Positions 15,165 through 24,155 of a DNA stretch of 64,000 bases are shown here, piece after piece. The stretch comes from an uncultured Eubacteriales bacterium (GTDB taxonomy: Bacteria; Bacillota; Clostridia; Christensenellales; CAG-138), in assembly GCA_902801845.1 (NCBI GenBank), contig CADCJW010000002.1, positions 369,627-433,626 of the forward strand, in the 5' to 3' direction. The notes beneath the pieces were generated by a model, which was given only the letters and a program-made list of their open reading frames with translations, was not told the DNA's origin and did no database searches. The first letter of the stretch is position 1; every line of letters begins with the position of its first letter. A program made the translations under genes and the position numbers.

Positions 15165-16607
15165 GTGGTGGCCTACCTCGTCGGCATGCTGGTCGTCGGC
15201 TTTGTCGTGGGCAAGCTGAAGATCAAGAACTCCAAGGACTACATGGTCGCCGGTCGGCGGATGGGCCTCTTTATGGTGGCCTTCTCCCTGTCGGCCAACA
15301 ACATCGGCGGCGGCTGCACCACGGGCGTGGCTCAGAAGGCCTTCGGTGACTGGGGTCTTTCGGCCTGCTGGTACGTGCTGGCCTGCTCCATCGCCATGAT
15401 CCCCCTGGCCTACTTCGCGCCCAAAATCAGGAAGACCCTGGCCATCACCATCCCCGAGGTGGTGGGCCGTCGGTTCGGCAAGCTCTCCAGCAACTTCACG
15501 GCCATCCTGTCCGTGTTCTCGCTGTTCTGCCTGACCTCTTCCCAGATCCTGGCCTCCGGCTCCGTCATCAACTCCCTGATCCCCTCCATCCCCCTGAACG
15601 TGTGTCTGGTCTTCGCCGGCATCGTCATCATCCTCTACACCACCTTCGGCGGCATGATCGCTGACCAGATCTCCGACTTGGTCCAGTTCATCATCATCCT
15701 GGTGGGCCTGGCCATCGCGACCCCCATCGTCCTCAAGAGCGCCGGCGGCTGGGCGGCCATCTCCGCCAAGCTCCCCGGCGAGAAGCTGAACTTCACCCAG
15801 ATCGGCTGGGCTTCCATCATCGGTTACATCTTCCAGTACATCTGCACCTTCCTGGTAGGGCCTGAAATGGTCACCCGGTTCGAGACCGCCAAGGACGAGA
15901 AGACCGCCCGCAACGCATCCTTCCTGTCCGCCGTGCTCATGGCGGCCATGTCCATCTTCCCCACCCTGCTGGGCCTCGCTGCCTTCGCGTTGCAGGATCA
16001 GCTCCCCGGCGTCACCGCGGCCAACTCCATGATGAAGGTCACCGGCGCCTACGCCCCCGGCTTCGTCACCGGCCTGGTCTCCGCGGCCATCATCTGCGCC
16101 ACCATGTCCTCTGCGGACTCCAATTTGCTGTGCATGTCCACCATGATCATGAACGACCTGTACAAGGGCTTTGGCGGCAAGAAGGAGCTGTCTGAGAAGC
16201 AGATCATCTTCTGGACCCGGTTCTGCAACGTCATCGGCGCCCTGATCGCCATGGCCATCCAGCTCCTGGGCATCGCCTCCAGCATAATCGCGCTGAACAC
16301 CTTCGCCTTCGGCATCCGCTGCGCAGGTCCCTTCTCCGCGTACGCCCTGGGCCTGGTTGTGCCCCGGGCCACCAAGAACTCCGGTCTCTTCTCCATCATC
16401 ACCGGTACCGTGGGCTTCCTGCTCTGGAACTCCTTCGGCAACAGCGTCATCCTGATGCCCGTGGTGTTCGGCTGCCTGGTGTCCGTCATCACCTTCTTCG
16501 TGGTGAACTGGATCGAGTGGGCCCGCGGCGTGGAGCCCGCCCCCAGCGCCTACCTGACCCCCGAAGAGGAGGCCGCTGTCCTCGCCAAGGAAGCCCAGGA
16601 GATGTAA
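15165..16607 (+). CDS. sodium:solute symporter (SSS) family transporter
   Basis: 480 residues from GTG 15165. It has about 13 hydrophobic helices and SSS hallmarks: the DYMVAGRRMG segment after helix 1, LSANNIGGGCTTG in helix 2, and GGMIADQISDLVQF near helix 5. SSS proteins import organic solutes with Na+. Immediately downstream are a D-aminoacylase and an M20 hydrolase, so acylated amino acids or small peptides are reasonable substrates (inference). The best RBS belongs to ATG 15135, whose frame is stopped at codon 4. Expression then needs re-initiation at GTG 15165 (or CTG 15150), stop read-through, or there is a sequencing error. Confidence 0.8.
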   Translation: MVAYLVGMLVVGFVVGKLKIKNSKDYMVAGRRMGLFMVAFSLSANNIGGGCTTGVAQKAFGDWGLSACWYVLACSIAMIPLAYFAPKIRKTLAITIPEVVGRRFGKLSSNFTAILSVFSLFCLTSSQILASGSVINSLIPSIPLNVCLVFAGIVIILYTTFGGMIADQISDLVQFIIILVGLAIATPIVLKSAGGWAAISAKLPGEKLNFTQIGWASIIGYIFQYICTFLVGPEMVTRFETAKDEKTARNASFLSAVLMAAMSIFPTLLGLAAFALQDQLPGVTAANSMMKVTGAYAPGFVTGLVSAAIICATMSSADSNLLCMSTMIMNDLYKGFGGKKELSEKQIIFWTRFCNVIGALIAMAIQLLGIASSIIALNTFAFGIRCAGPFSAYALGLVVPRATKNSGLFSIITGTVGFLLWNSFGNSVILMPVVFGCLVSVITFFVVNWIEWARGVEPAPSAYLTPEEEAAVLAKEAQEM

Positions 16608-16632
16608 GCTGGCTTTACAACAAAACACACCG

Positions 16633-16661
16633 AAAGGAGGGCCGCAAGGCTCTCCTTTTTT
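16633..16661 (+). terminator. intrinsic terminator after the symporter
   Basis: The stem AAAGGAGGGCC pairs with GGCTCTCCTTT (one G-T) around a GCAA loop and ends in a T-run. It lies 26 nt after the stop codon. Confidence 0.8.
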
Positions 16662-16664
16662 GGA

Positions 16665-16693
16665 TTGAATATTTGGGCAAACAAGAGTATACT
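16665..16693 (+). promoter_or_regulatory. sigma-A promoter of the deacylase/M20 operon
   Basis: TTGAAT (16665-16670), 17-bp spacer, TATACT (16688-16693), directly downstream of the terminator T-run. Confidence 0.75.
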
Positions 16694-16722
16694 GCGGGTA
16701 TCAACCAGTAAAAGAGGCAAGC

Positions 16723-18309
16723 ATGTTCGACATCATCATTCGAAACGGCAGCGTCCTGGACGGCAGCGAAAGCCCGGCCCGGCGGCTGGATCTGGGCATC
16801 CGGGCGGGGAAGATCGCCGCCCTGGGGGACCTGCAAGCGGCAGAGGCGAAGGAGGTCATCGACGCCGGGGGGAGGACCGTCTGCCCCGGGTTTTTGGACC
16901 TGCACCGGCACGCGGACGGGGCCCTGTTCCGGCCCGACTACGGGGCGTGCGACCTATATCAGGGCATCACCACCATCGGCAACGGGAACTGCGGCCTGTC
17001 GCTGGCCCCCCAGGCGGGGCCCTATGAGGAGGCCATCGCCGCCTATCTCAGGCCGGTGACCGGCGATTTTTCCGGCGTGCCCGTGGACACCATGGCGGAC
17101 TATCTCATGGCCCTGAAGGCACGGCCTTTGCCGGTGAACGCCCTGATGCTGGCGGGCGGCGGCACCATCCGCGCGAGCGTGGCCGGATTCCAGAAGCTTA
17201 GGCTGGAGGAGGCGGACTATGCCGAGATCCACGCCCGGCTGGAGCGGTCCCTCACGGACGGGGCGGGGGGCGTGTCATTGGGCCTGGGGTACGCGCCGGA
17301 ATGCTATTACACCACGGAGGAGCTGATCCGGGCGCTGGAGCCCATCCGGGGCACGGACACGGTCCTGTCCGTCCACATGCGGGAGGAGGCCATGAGGCTG
17401 CTCCCGTCCTTGGAGGAGATGATCGCCGTGGCCGGGGCGCTGCGGGTGCCGCTCGAGATCAGCCATCTGAAGGCCAGCGGCCGGGAGAACTGGGGGAAGC
17501 TGGCGCCCCGGGCCCTGGACAGGATCGCCCGGGCACGGGAGGCGGGGATCGACGTCACCTGCGACGTGTACGCCTACACCGCGGGCAGCACCCAGCTCAT
17601 CCACATCCTGCCGCCGGAGTTTTTGCAGGGCGGGCCCGCCGCCATCACGGCGCGGCTTCGGGACGGCGCCGCCCGCAGGCAGCTTTTGGACCGGCTGGAA
17701 ACGGGCCGGGATTTCGACAACTATGTGTATCTGGTGGGCTGGGAGAACATCTTCGTCTCCGCCGTGAAGCGGGCGGAGGACAGCCGGTACGTGGGCCAGA
17801 GCATCGCCCAGGCCGCGGGGGACAAGGACCCGGCGGAATTCGCCTTGGACCTCTTGCGGGACAACGACTGCGAGGTCACCATGATCGACTTCATCACCGC
17901 GGAGGAGGACATCGCCCGGATCCTGCAGAGCCCCTTTGCCTACGCCATCTCGGACGCCACCTTCCCCACGGGCGGGAAGCTCCACCCCCGGGTCTACGGG
18001 GCCTTCAGCCAGGTGATCGAGACCTATGTGAACGGGCGGCACGATCTGAGCCTCCCTGAGGCCGTGAACCGGATGACCCGGCGGCCGGCGGACCGGTACC
18101 GCCTCAAAAACAAGGGGCGCATCGAGCTGGGGGCGGACGGGGACGTGCTCGTCTTCGACCCGGGCCGGGTGCACGTGACCGCCACCTACGACCGACCGGC
18201 GCAGCGGGCGGCGGGCATGGACTATGTGATCGTGAACGGGAAGATCGCCCTCAGGGAGGGGCGGCTCACCGGCGTTCACGCGGGAACTGTATTGGAGGGA
18301 AACAGATGA
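16723..18309 (+). CDS. N-acyl-D-amino-acid deacylase (D-aminoacylase) family amidohydrolase
   Basis: 528 residues. It opens with the small beta domain FDIIIRNGSVLDGSE typical of the urease-like amidohydrolase superfamily. The metal motif HRHAD is near residues 61-65, and GNGNCG near 87 carries the Cys that serves as a metal ligand in D-aminoacylases. LEISHLKASG (near 246) supplies another His. The C-terminal beta domain returns with GADGDVLVFDP. Such enzymes remove the acyl group from N-acyl-D-amino acids or dipeptides in the cytoplasm. The stop overlaps the next start (ATGA), so it is coupled to the M20 enzyme. Confidence 0.82.
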   Translation: MFDIIIRNGSVLDGSESPARRLDLGIRAGKIAALGDLQAAEAKEVIDAGGRTVCPGFLDLHRHADGALFRPDYGACDLYQGITTIGNGNCGLSLAPQAGPYEEAIAAYLRPVTGDFSGVPVDTMADYLMALKARPLPVNALMLAGGGTIRASVAGFQKLRLEEADYAEIHARLERSLTDGAGGVSLGLGYAPECYYTTEELIRALEPIRGTDTVLSVHMREEAMRLLPSLEEMIAVAGALRVPLEISHLKASGRENWGKLAPRALDRIARAREAGIDVTCDVYAYTAGSTQLIHILPPEFLQGGPAAITARLRDGAARRQLLDRLETGRDFDNYVYLVGWENIFVSAVKRAEDSRYVGQSIAQAAGDKDPAEFALDLLRDNDCEVTMIDFITAEEDIARILQSPFAYAISDATFPTGGKLHPRVYGAFSQVIETYVNGRHDLSLPEAVNRMTRRPADRYRLKNKGRIELGADGDVLVFDPGRVHVTATYDRPAQRAAGMDYVIVNGKIALREGRLTGVHAGTVLEGNR

Positions 18310-19490
18310 TCAGCGAAGCGTTGCAGCGGGAGACCTTGGAGCTCCTGAAAAAACTCGTGGCCTGCCCCAGCCTCTCCGGCCAGGAGCAGGGGGTGGCGGA
18401 CATCCTGAAGGGGTATCTGAAGGAGAACGGGTTCACCGCCCCGGAAAACGACCGGTACGGGGATCTGGTGGCCGGGGTGGCCGGGTCGCGGCCCGGCATC
18501 CGGCTGTTGTTCGACGGGCACATGGACACCGTGCCGGCGAAGAACGCGGAGGACTGGACCACGCCGCCCTTCGAGCCCGTGATCCGGGAGGGGAAGCTCT
18601 TCGGCCGGGGCACCAGCGACATGAAGGGGGCGGTCGCCGCCTTCGCCGTGGCCGCCGCCCAGTACCTTCGGGAGAAGGGCAGGAACTTTGCCGGGGAGCT
18701 CTGGTTCGCCGGGGTGGTCCAGGAGGAGTGCTTCGAGGGCGTCTGCGCCAGGGAGGTGGCAAAGCGGGTGCGGCCCGATCTGGTCATCATCGGCGAGGCC
18801 TCCGAGGGGAATCTGAAGCTCAGCCAGCGGGGCCGGGCGGAGATCGTTTTGGAGACCTTCGGCGTGCCCTGCCACAGCGCCAACCCCCAGAAGGGGGTCA
18901 ACGCCGCCACGGCCATGTGCGCCCTGATCCACGAGATCATGAAGCTCCCCGTCACCCGGGACCCCCGGATGGTGGGGGACGGCATCTTGGTGCTGACGGA
19001 CATCAAGTCGGACCCGTACCCCGGCGCGTCCGTGGTGCCCCACTATTGCCGAGCCACCTTCGATAGGCGGCTGCTGGTGGGCGAGACCCGGGAGAGCGTC
19101 CTAAAGCCCATCGAGGCCATCATCGAGGCGCAGAAGCGGCTGGACCCCACGCTGAACGCCCGGGTGTCCTATCCCATGGGCAGCGCCGTCTGCGCCACCG
19201 GGGAAACGGTGGAGGCGGAGCGGTTCTTCGCCCCCTGGTGGTTCGCCGCCGACGAGCGGGTGCTGCGGGTGAAGGCGGCCATGGAGGAGCGGGGCCTCGC
19301 GCCCGCGATCACCGGGTACAGCTTCTGCACCAACGGCAGCTACTACGCGGGCGAGGCGGGGATCCCCACCTTCGGCTTCGGCCCGTCCCGGGAGGACCTG
19401 GCCCACACGGTGGACGAGCACATCGCCCTCAAGGACCTGTACGACGCCGTGGACGGCTACCTGGCCATCCTCCACGCGCTGTTGGATTAA
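18306..19490 (+). CDS. M20-family metallopeptidase/deacylase (YgeY/ArgE-DapE-like)
   Basis: 394 residues. Zinc-ligand motifs of the M20 fold are complete: FDGHMDTVP (His72), GTSDMKG (Asp105), QEEC (catalytic Glu140 and ligand Glu141) and a later GEAS segment. A dimerisation lid with GVPCHSANP follows. It is closest in feel to YgeY-type hydrolases and to ArgE/DapE. With the D-aminoacylase it probably hydrolyses acylated amino acids or dipeptides brought in by the symporter. Copy E of the hairpin element starts at the base after its stop codon. Confidence 0.8.
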   Translation: MISEALQRETLELLKKLVACPSLSGQEQGVADILKGYLKENGFTAPENDRYGDLVAGVAGSRPGIRLLFDGHMDTVPAKNAEDWTTPPFEPVIREGKLFGRGTSDMKGAVAAFAVAAAQYLREKGRNFAGELWFAGVVQEECFEGVCAREVAKRVRPDLVIIGEASEGNLKLSQRGRAEIVLETFGVPCHSANPQKGVNAATAMCALIHEIMKLPVTRDPRMVGDGILVLTDIKSDPYPGASVVPHYCRATFDRRLLVGETRESVLKPIEAIIEAQKRLDPTLNARVSYPMGSAVCATGETVEAERFFAPWWFAADERVLRVKAAMEERGLAPAITGYSFCTNGSYYAGEAGIPTFGFGPSREDLAHTVDEHIALKDLYDAVDGYLAILHALLD

Positions 19491-19747
19491 GGAAGGATTG
19501 AAAGCATCGCACCTTTTCTTGGTAAGAAAAGGTGCTGCCAAAAGAACACAAAAAGGGGGCTATGCTATGGGCATAGTCCTCTTTTTCTTCTTGAGCTTTT
19601 CTTTTTGGGCGACTTTTTCTCTGCTATGGGCAAAACATAGTCGAAACCTCGCTCCGCTTGGTTTCTCCTTGTTTTGCCCGTGCTTCGCCTCGCTTCATCT
19701 GCCACATGCAGCGCTCGGCTCCGCACTCACCGAAAAGAAAAAGTCGC
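19491..19747 (+). repeat. three-hairpin intergenic element, copy E (long form with insert)
   Basis: It begins right after the stop with GGAAGGATTGAAAGC. Hairpin I is at 19509-19535, stem GCACCTTTTCTT with loop GGT; compared with copies A/B both arms changed so that pairing is kept. Hairpin II surrounds GGCTATGC. The outer stem of hairpin III uses GCGAC/GTCGC instead of GCCGC/GCGGC. The internal insert matches that of copy A (CTATG.GCAAA..CATAGTC, later CTGCCACA.GCAGCGCTCG) and contains its own 9-bp stem GGGCAAAAC/GTTTTGCCC. Confidence 0.75.
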
Positions 19748-19753
19748 AGGAAA

Positions 19754-20077
19754 TCACGCCTTATACCTCCGATAGATCCGCCCGTAGGCGATCACCAGCC
19801 CCGGTATCCCCGCGAGGCAGCCCACCACCAGGAGGATCCCTGCGGCGGGGGTATCGAAGAGGCTCAGCAACGCGGCGGCCCAGAAGATCAGGGAAAAGAC
19901 GATCCACATCCAGCCGTTGGCTTTGTTATAGGCGGAGACGTCTTGGATCTGCCAGGGTTTCACCTCGGACCCGGACCAAAACCACATGGGCTTCTTCCGC
20001 TTTCTGGCGTAGACGCCGATCCCCGTGAAAAAGGCGGCCAGGGGCGCCACGATCATGCAGAACAGATACTTTTCCAT
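19754..20077 (-). CDS. small membrane protein of unknown function
   Basis: 107 residues with three hydrophobic segments (about 5-22, 55-73, 78-97) and a cytoplasmic loop KKPMWFWSGSEVKPWQIQDVSAYNKANG. The loop with Trp/Lys-rich start and YNKANG end is a recurring pattern in small Clostridia membrane proteins; no function is known to me. It is the last gene of a minus-strand operon, 7 nt after the E2-like gene. Confidence 0.65.
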   Translation of the reverse strand: MEKYLFCMIVAPLAAFFTGIGVYARKRKKPMWFWSGSEVKPWQIQDVSAYNKANGWMWIVFSLIFWAAALLSLFDTPAAGILLVVGCLAGIPGLVIAYGRIYRRYKA

Positions 20078-20084
20078 AGGTCCC

Positions 20085-20975
20085 TCAATACTCGAACCCG
20101 CTGCTCTCCCCCAGGGGCTTTTCCAGCATCTCCGGGTGGGCGAAGATATGCTTGATGAGCTTCAGGCTCTTGGCGAAATAGAACCCGTCGGCGATCCGCT
20201 CGTCCAAGGTGGCGCCCACGTCCACCAGATCCCGGACCTGCTTGGTCCCGTCGGGCATGAGCACCTCCTCCTTGTGGAGGGCGCCGATGGTGATCATGAT
20301 GCTGTTGGTGCCGTAGTTGCTCAGATGGTGGTGCACCGCGGGGCATTGGATGGACCCCAGGTTGCTGGTGAGGATGGTGGTATAGTTGGGATCCCCCTCG
20401 GTGAGCCCCTTGGGGTTGATGCCCCAGAAGTCCAGCCACCGGATGATCCGCACCACCGGGATCAGCAGGGCCCGGGGCAGGGCCGCGAACTTATCGAGGA
20501 GCTCGTCCACGCCGCCGGTGGCGTGCTCGCTCTTGCGGGTCTGCTGCACGTTCCCCACGATGCGCCGGCTGATGGTATCCAACGTGTCCTCGTCGGTGGG
20601 CTTGAGGACCATGAGGCTCTCCTCCGCCCCGTCGGCGAAGCGGCGCTTCACCACGAAGCTGATGGTGATCTCGTCCCGCTCGTAGAGGCGATACCCCTGG
20701 ATGAACCGGTTCATCAGCGGCCGCTCCTTCACCATCCGCGCCATGCCGGTGACGGCGGCGTGGAAGAGGGTGGTCTTGTAGTCCGGATGCTCCGCGTTCC
20801 GCTTTTCCAGATAGGCCAGCAGGTCCGTGGCGTCGATGTTGTCGTAGAGGAACACCTCGCAGTCCGTCCGATAGGGCCAGAGGTAGCACATGACGGTCTG
20901 CAGCCCCGGGGCCTTCACCCGGCGGCCGTCCCGCCGATCTCCCCACCTGCGTTGTCTCTTGGGTTCGTTGCTCAT
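20085..20975 (-). CDS. 2-oxoacid dehydrogenase E2-like acyltransferase domain protein
   Basis: 296 residues with the CAT/E2 catalytic fold only; no lipoyl or peripheral-subunit-binding domain. Recognisable pieces are ATDLLAYLEKRN near the N-terminus, TTILTSNLGSI and the active-site region TLDERIADGFYFAKSL near the C-terminus. In true E2 and CAT enzymes this last motif is HxxxDG; here Glu-Arg-Ile-Ala-Asp-Gly lacks the catalytic His, so the enzyme is inactive or uses another chemistry. It lies in an operon after an acyl-CoA/AMP ligase and an MBL-fold protein, which suggests acyl transfer or binding (inference). RBS AAGGAGC precedes ATG 20975. Confidence 0.7.
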   Translation of the reverse strand: MSNEPKRQRRWGDRRDGRRVKAPGLQTVMCYLWPYRTDCEVFLYDNIDATDLLAYLEKRNAEHPDYKTTLFHAAVTGMARMVKERPLMNRFIQGYRLYERDEITISFVVKRRFADGAEESLMVLKPTDEDTLDTISRRIVGNVQQTRKSEHATGGVDELLDKFAALPRALLIPVVRIIRWLDFWGINPKGLTEGDPNYTTILTSNLGSIQCPAVHHHLSNYGTNSIMITIGALHKEEVLMPDGTKQVRDLVDVGATLDERIADGFYFAKSLKLIKHIFAHPEMLEKPLGESSGFEY

Positions 20976-20987
20976 GGTCCGCTCCTT

Positions 20988-21755
20988 CTATAGGTCGATG
21001 GTCTCTTGGGGGATCAACGCCCGGCAGGGTATGCCCCGGGCGCTCAAACAGTCGCAAAAGGGTCCGGTGTCTATGGCCGCCGTCAGCGGCGGGAAGCTGT
21101 CGTCGTAGTGATCGAGATACACCCGCCTGGGCGCCAGCCGCTGCACCAGGGGCCAGCCGTAGGCAACAAGGTCGCTCCGCCCCTGATAGGGCAGAATCAG
21201 GGCGTCGGCCCCCGTGGGATAGTCCACGGACGGGTCCAGGCCCAGGCTCCCCATGACCTGGACGCGCTTTTGACCGGCCTGCACCTCGTAGAAAAAGGTC
21301 TCCCCCTTCTCCGGGTATGTGGCCGCGTACAGCAGCAGCCGGGCGGCCCGCAGCGGATGGCGGCAAAGCCGGGGCACCGTCTGGCGGATCAGCGGCCCGT
21401 CGAATCTGCAGTGCCGCCCCCGGTAAGCCAGCACCCGAAAGGGGCCCGCCTCCACGGTCGCGCCGGGACCGATCCTGTGGAGCCGCTCCGCCGGGACGCC
21501 GTGCCGTTGCAGCGTCCGGCAGGGGATGCCCGTGGCGTAGATGGGCGCCTTCGAGCCCGCCAGCAGGGCCGGGAGCTCCAGGATATGGTCCACGTGCCCG
21601 TGGGTCACGAACACGGCGGAAGCGTCCTGAAAAACCTGCCCCCTAAGATCCGGCCACCGCCGTCCCAGGGGCAGCCCCAAAAAGGGGTCGAAGGCGATGG
21701 CGGCATCCCCCTCCCGCAAAAGGAAAGCGGCGGTGGAGAACCAGGTCAGCTTCAT
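20988..21755 (-). CDS. MBL-fold metal-dependent hydrolase
   Basis: 255 residues beginning MKLTWFSTAAFLLREGD. The metal site THGHVDHI (about 46-53) is the HxHxDH motif. Later YRGRHCRFDG and LDHYDDSFPP supply further His/Asp ligands. The layout recalls UlaG/RomA-like MBL hydrolases acting on lactones or acyl phospholipid-like esters; the substrate is unknown. ATG 21755 overlaps the stop of the upstream ligase (ATGA), so the two are coupled. Confidence 0.75.
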   Translation of the reverse strand: MKLTWFSTAAFLLREGDAAIAFDPFLGLPLGRRWPDLRGQVFQDASAVFVTHGHVDHILELPALLAGSKAPIYATGIPCRTLQRHGVPAERLHRIGPGATVEAGPFRVLAYRGRHCRFDGPLIRQTVPRLCRHPLRAARLLLYAATYPEKGETFFYEVQAGQKRVQVMGSLGLDPSVDYPTGADALILPYQGRSDLVAYGWPLVQRLAPRRVYLDHYDDSFPPLTAAIDTGPFCDCLSARGIPCRALIPQETIDL

Positions 21756-23443
21756 GCGCTCTTCTTCTCCTCTTCCTCCTCCAACAGCCGGTAGGCCACC
21801 TTCCCCACCAGGGTCTTCGGGAGCTCCGCCCGAAATTCGATCTCCCGGGGCAGGGCGTACCTGGCGATGTGGAGCCGAAGCTGCTCCATGATCCTTTCTC
21901 GCAGGGCCTCGCCAGGGGTCTCCCCCTCCCGGGGCACGATGAAGGCCTTCACCTTCTGCATCCGCCGGGGGTCCTTCACGCCGATGACGCAGCTGTAGGC
22001 CACCTCGGGGCAGCTGTCGATGATGTTCTCCAGCTGGCCCGGGTAGATGTTGTAACCGTTGGTGATGATAAGCCGCTTGAGCCGCTGACGGAAGTACACG
22101 TACCCGTCCTCGTCCATGTACCCCAGATCCCCGGTGTAGAGCCAAGTGTCCCCGTCGGGGAGCACCCGCAGCGTCTTTGCCGTCTCCTCCGGGTGCTTGA
22201 GATACCCGGTCATGAGGGTGGGCCCCTTCAAAATGATCTCCCCCTCCTCCCCGGGGGGCAAAAGCTCAGCCGTGTCGGGCTTCACGATGGCATAGACCGT
22301 GTCGGGGAAGGGCAAACCGATGCTCCCCTCCCGATAGTCGTTCTTGGGGGTGAGGCAGCTGGCCGTGACGCACTCCGTAAGGCCGTAGCCCTCCCGGACC
22401 TGGATGGCGGCGTGGTGCTCTTTCAAAAAGGCGTCGATCTTCTTTTTCAGCTCCACGGATAATGAGTCGCCGCCGCAGAACATGCCCAGCAGGAAGCTCA
22501 TGTCCAGGGTGTCGAGCTGGGGCATGTGGAGCAGCGCCTCGAAGATGGTGGGCACGCCCGCGATGAAGTTGGGCTTCTTGCGCTTGAGCATCCGGGCGTA
22601 GGTCTTGGGGGTGAAGGTGGGCATGAGGATGCAGCAGGCCCCGTGGATCAGGACCGTGTGGATGTTGATGCCCAGGCCGAACCCGTGGAAGAGGGGCATG
22701 CAGCTCAGCATCCTAAGGCCCGTGCGTAACTCTTCCTGAATGGCTTCCCGAGCCTCCATGGCGCAGGCGTTGAAATTGAGGTCTGTGAGGCAGATGCCCT
22801 TGGGGGTGCCGGTGGTGCCGCCGCTGTAGAGGATGACGGCGGTCCGGTCCTTCTCGAAAGCGGGCGGCGGCAGGGCGATGCTCCCGTCGCCCTTTTTGAG
22901 GAATTCGGACCACAGCAGGTGGGGGGGCTGGGGGAACTTCAGATAGTCCTTGCCCTTCTTCAGGGTGTAGAGGATGCGAAGGTGCACCGGCAGCACGTCC
23001 TGCATCCGGCAGGTGAGGATGGTCACGGGGTGGTCCACGTCCTTGAGGGCCGCGGCCACCTTCTCATAGAACAGGTCCAAGGTAACGATAAGGCGGCTCT
23101 CCGCCACGGTCAGGTAGTAGGTGATCTCGCTTTGGGCGGACAGGGGGTGGACCATGTTACATACGGCGCCGATCCGGTTCACGGCGTAGAAGCAATCCAG
23201 GGCCTGGGGGATGTTGGGGAGACAGATGGTCACCGCGTCCCCGGGGCGGACGCCGAAGGCCCACAGCGCCCGGGCTGCTCGCCCGATGCGGCGGATGAAC
23301 TGGGCGTAGGATGTCTGTTTGTTGTAAAACTCGTAGGCGGGCTCGTCGGAGTACTGCTTCGCCACCTGCTCCACCAGCTCGTACATGGTGGCCTCAGGGT
23401 AGGTGAGGTGTCGGCGGGGGCGGTCGGTCAGGGTGGGTTCCAT
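21752..23443 (-). CDS. AMP-dependent acyl-CoA synthetase/ligase
   Basis: 563 residues. ANL-superfamily motifs in order: P-loop LYSGGTTGTPKG near 190, VREGYGLTEC near 335, YTGDLGYMDEDGYVYF near 430, hinge RLKRLIITNG, and the catalytic Lys in LVGKVAYR near the C-terminus. It probably activates a fatty or aromatic acid as acyl-AMP and transfers it to CoA. ATG 23443 follows AAGGAA at 6 nt; an in-frame ATG at 23500 is rejected because the promoter -10 lies downstream of it. It heads an operon with MBL, E2-like and small membrane proteins. A second ligase lies 0.7 kb away on the other strand. Confidence 0.85.
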   Translation of the reverse strand: MEPTLTDRPRRHLTYPEATMYELVEQVAKQYSDEPAYEFYNKQTSYAQFIRRIGRAARALWAFGVRPGDAVTICLPNIPQALDCFYAVNRIGAVCNMVHPLSAQSEITYYLTVAESRLIVTLDLFYEKVAAALKDVDHPVTILTCRMQDVLPVHLRILYTLKKGKDYLKFPQPPHLLWSEFLKKGDGSIALPPPAFEKDRTAVILYSGGTTGTPKGICLTDLNFNACAMEAREAIQEELRTGLRMLSCMPLFHGFGLGINIHTVLIHGACCILMPTFTPKTYARMLKRKKPNFIAGVPTIFEALLHMPQLDTLDMSFLLGMFCGGDSLSVELKKKIDAFLKEHHAAIQVREGYGLTECVTASCLTPKNDYREGSIGLPFPDTVYAIVKPDTAELLPPGEEGEIILKGPTLMTGYLKHPEETAKTLRVLPDGDTWLYTGDLGYMDEDGYVYFRQRLKRLIITNGYNIYPGQLENIIDSCPEVAYSCVIGVKDPRRMQKVKAFIVPREGETPGEALRERIMEQLRLHIARYALPREIEFRAELPKTLVGKVAYRLLEEEEEKKSA

Positions 23444-23473
23444 GGCTGGTTCCTTCAAATATTTGTTATATTC

Positions 23474-23502
23474 AGTATAGCACAGCCAGGCGCATATCAC
23501 AA
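23474..23502 (-). promoter_or_regulatory. sigma-A promoter of the ligase operon
   Basis: On the minus strand TTGTGA (23497-23502) and TATACT (23474-23479) are 17 bp apart. Confidence 0.7.
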
Positions 23503-23689
23503 CAGCTTTTCATGAAAAAAGGCCTCGGAAGGCGCGCAGTTTGTCTTTCTCTTGCCGAATAGACCCTGTCCGAGGCTCATGTGCGGTGAAAAACAGCGGC
23601 TGAATCAAGGATAGCGGGCACCGTTTGACAGCAGGGCGGGGAAAACGGACCTGTGATCATATGTATGCATGCAAGGAGCAGAGCGCCTG
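23503..23689. other. intergenic stretch with one inverted repeat
   Basis: Between the ligase promoter and the end of the XRE gene. GCCTCGGA (about 23522) and TCCGAGGC (about 23571) can form an 8-bp stem around a loop of about 40 nt. It could be a terminator-like structure for the XRE transcript, but there is no T-run. Nothing else was recognised. Confidence 0.3.
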
Positions 23690-24016
23690 CTATATCTTTT
23701 GCTCGGAGAGCCAGAGCAAAAGACTCTTAGCAAGCTTGAGTTGATCGGCGTCCATACCGCGCAAGAGCTCGGCCACATCCCGCCATGCATCGCTTTCATA
23801 CCGGATCGACCCGGTCAAGAATTCATCTGGAGTGGTGTCCAGCGCAAGCGCTAACTTCATGATGACTTCCAATGAGGGAATGGATGCAGCCCGCTCGATG
23901 CAGGACAGGTACTTGTCATTGATGCCTGCCCGTTCACAGACCTGAACCTGTCTAAGTCCCAACTCTTTTCTGCGCCGCGCAATACGCTTTCCGATTGCTG
24001 AATAATCCAGTTCCAT
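23690..24016 (-). CDS. XRE-family helix-turn-helix regulator
   Basis: 108 residues. The N-terminal Cro/CI-type DNA-binding domain (about 5-65) reads IGKRIARRRKELGLRQVQVCERAGI followed by KYLSCIERAASIPSLEVIMKLALAL. The C-terminal helix pair may dimerise. ATG 24016 follows GGGAGG; an in-frame ATG upstream is weaker. It is divergent from the ligase gene at 24156, with a perfect promoter in the 139-bp gap, so it probably represses that promoter and itself. Base composition is lower in GC than most neighbours. Confidence 0.8.
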   Translation of the reverse strand: MELDYSAIGKRIARRRKELGLRQVQVCERAGINDKYLSCIERAASIPSLEVIMKLALALDTTPDEFLTGSIRYESDAWRDVAELLRGMDADQLKLAKSLLLWLSEQKI

Positions 24017-24087
24017 AATCTCGCCTCCCATTTCAGTATGTGCGAAATACAAGAAGACAAAAACAACCTACAGACCGGAATACAACT

Positions 24088-24116
24088 TGACATGAGAATT
24101 ATTCGTAAATATAATT
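24088..24116 (+). promoter_or_regulatory. perfect-consensus sigma-A promoter of the second ligase
   Basis: TTGACA (24088-24093), 17-bp spacer, TATAAT (24111-24116). A promoter this strong usually needs repression; the divergent XRE gene is the candidate. Confidence 0.85.
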
Positions 24117-24155
24117 GAAATATCCACTTGTAAGCAGAAAAATAGGGGGGAGTAA

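Noticed and set aside
15081..16628. Antisense frame over the sodium symporter as an alternative gene
   Set aside because: The plus strand codes a clear SSS transporter with all helices; the antisense translation has no known features.
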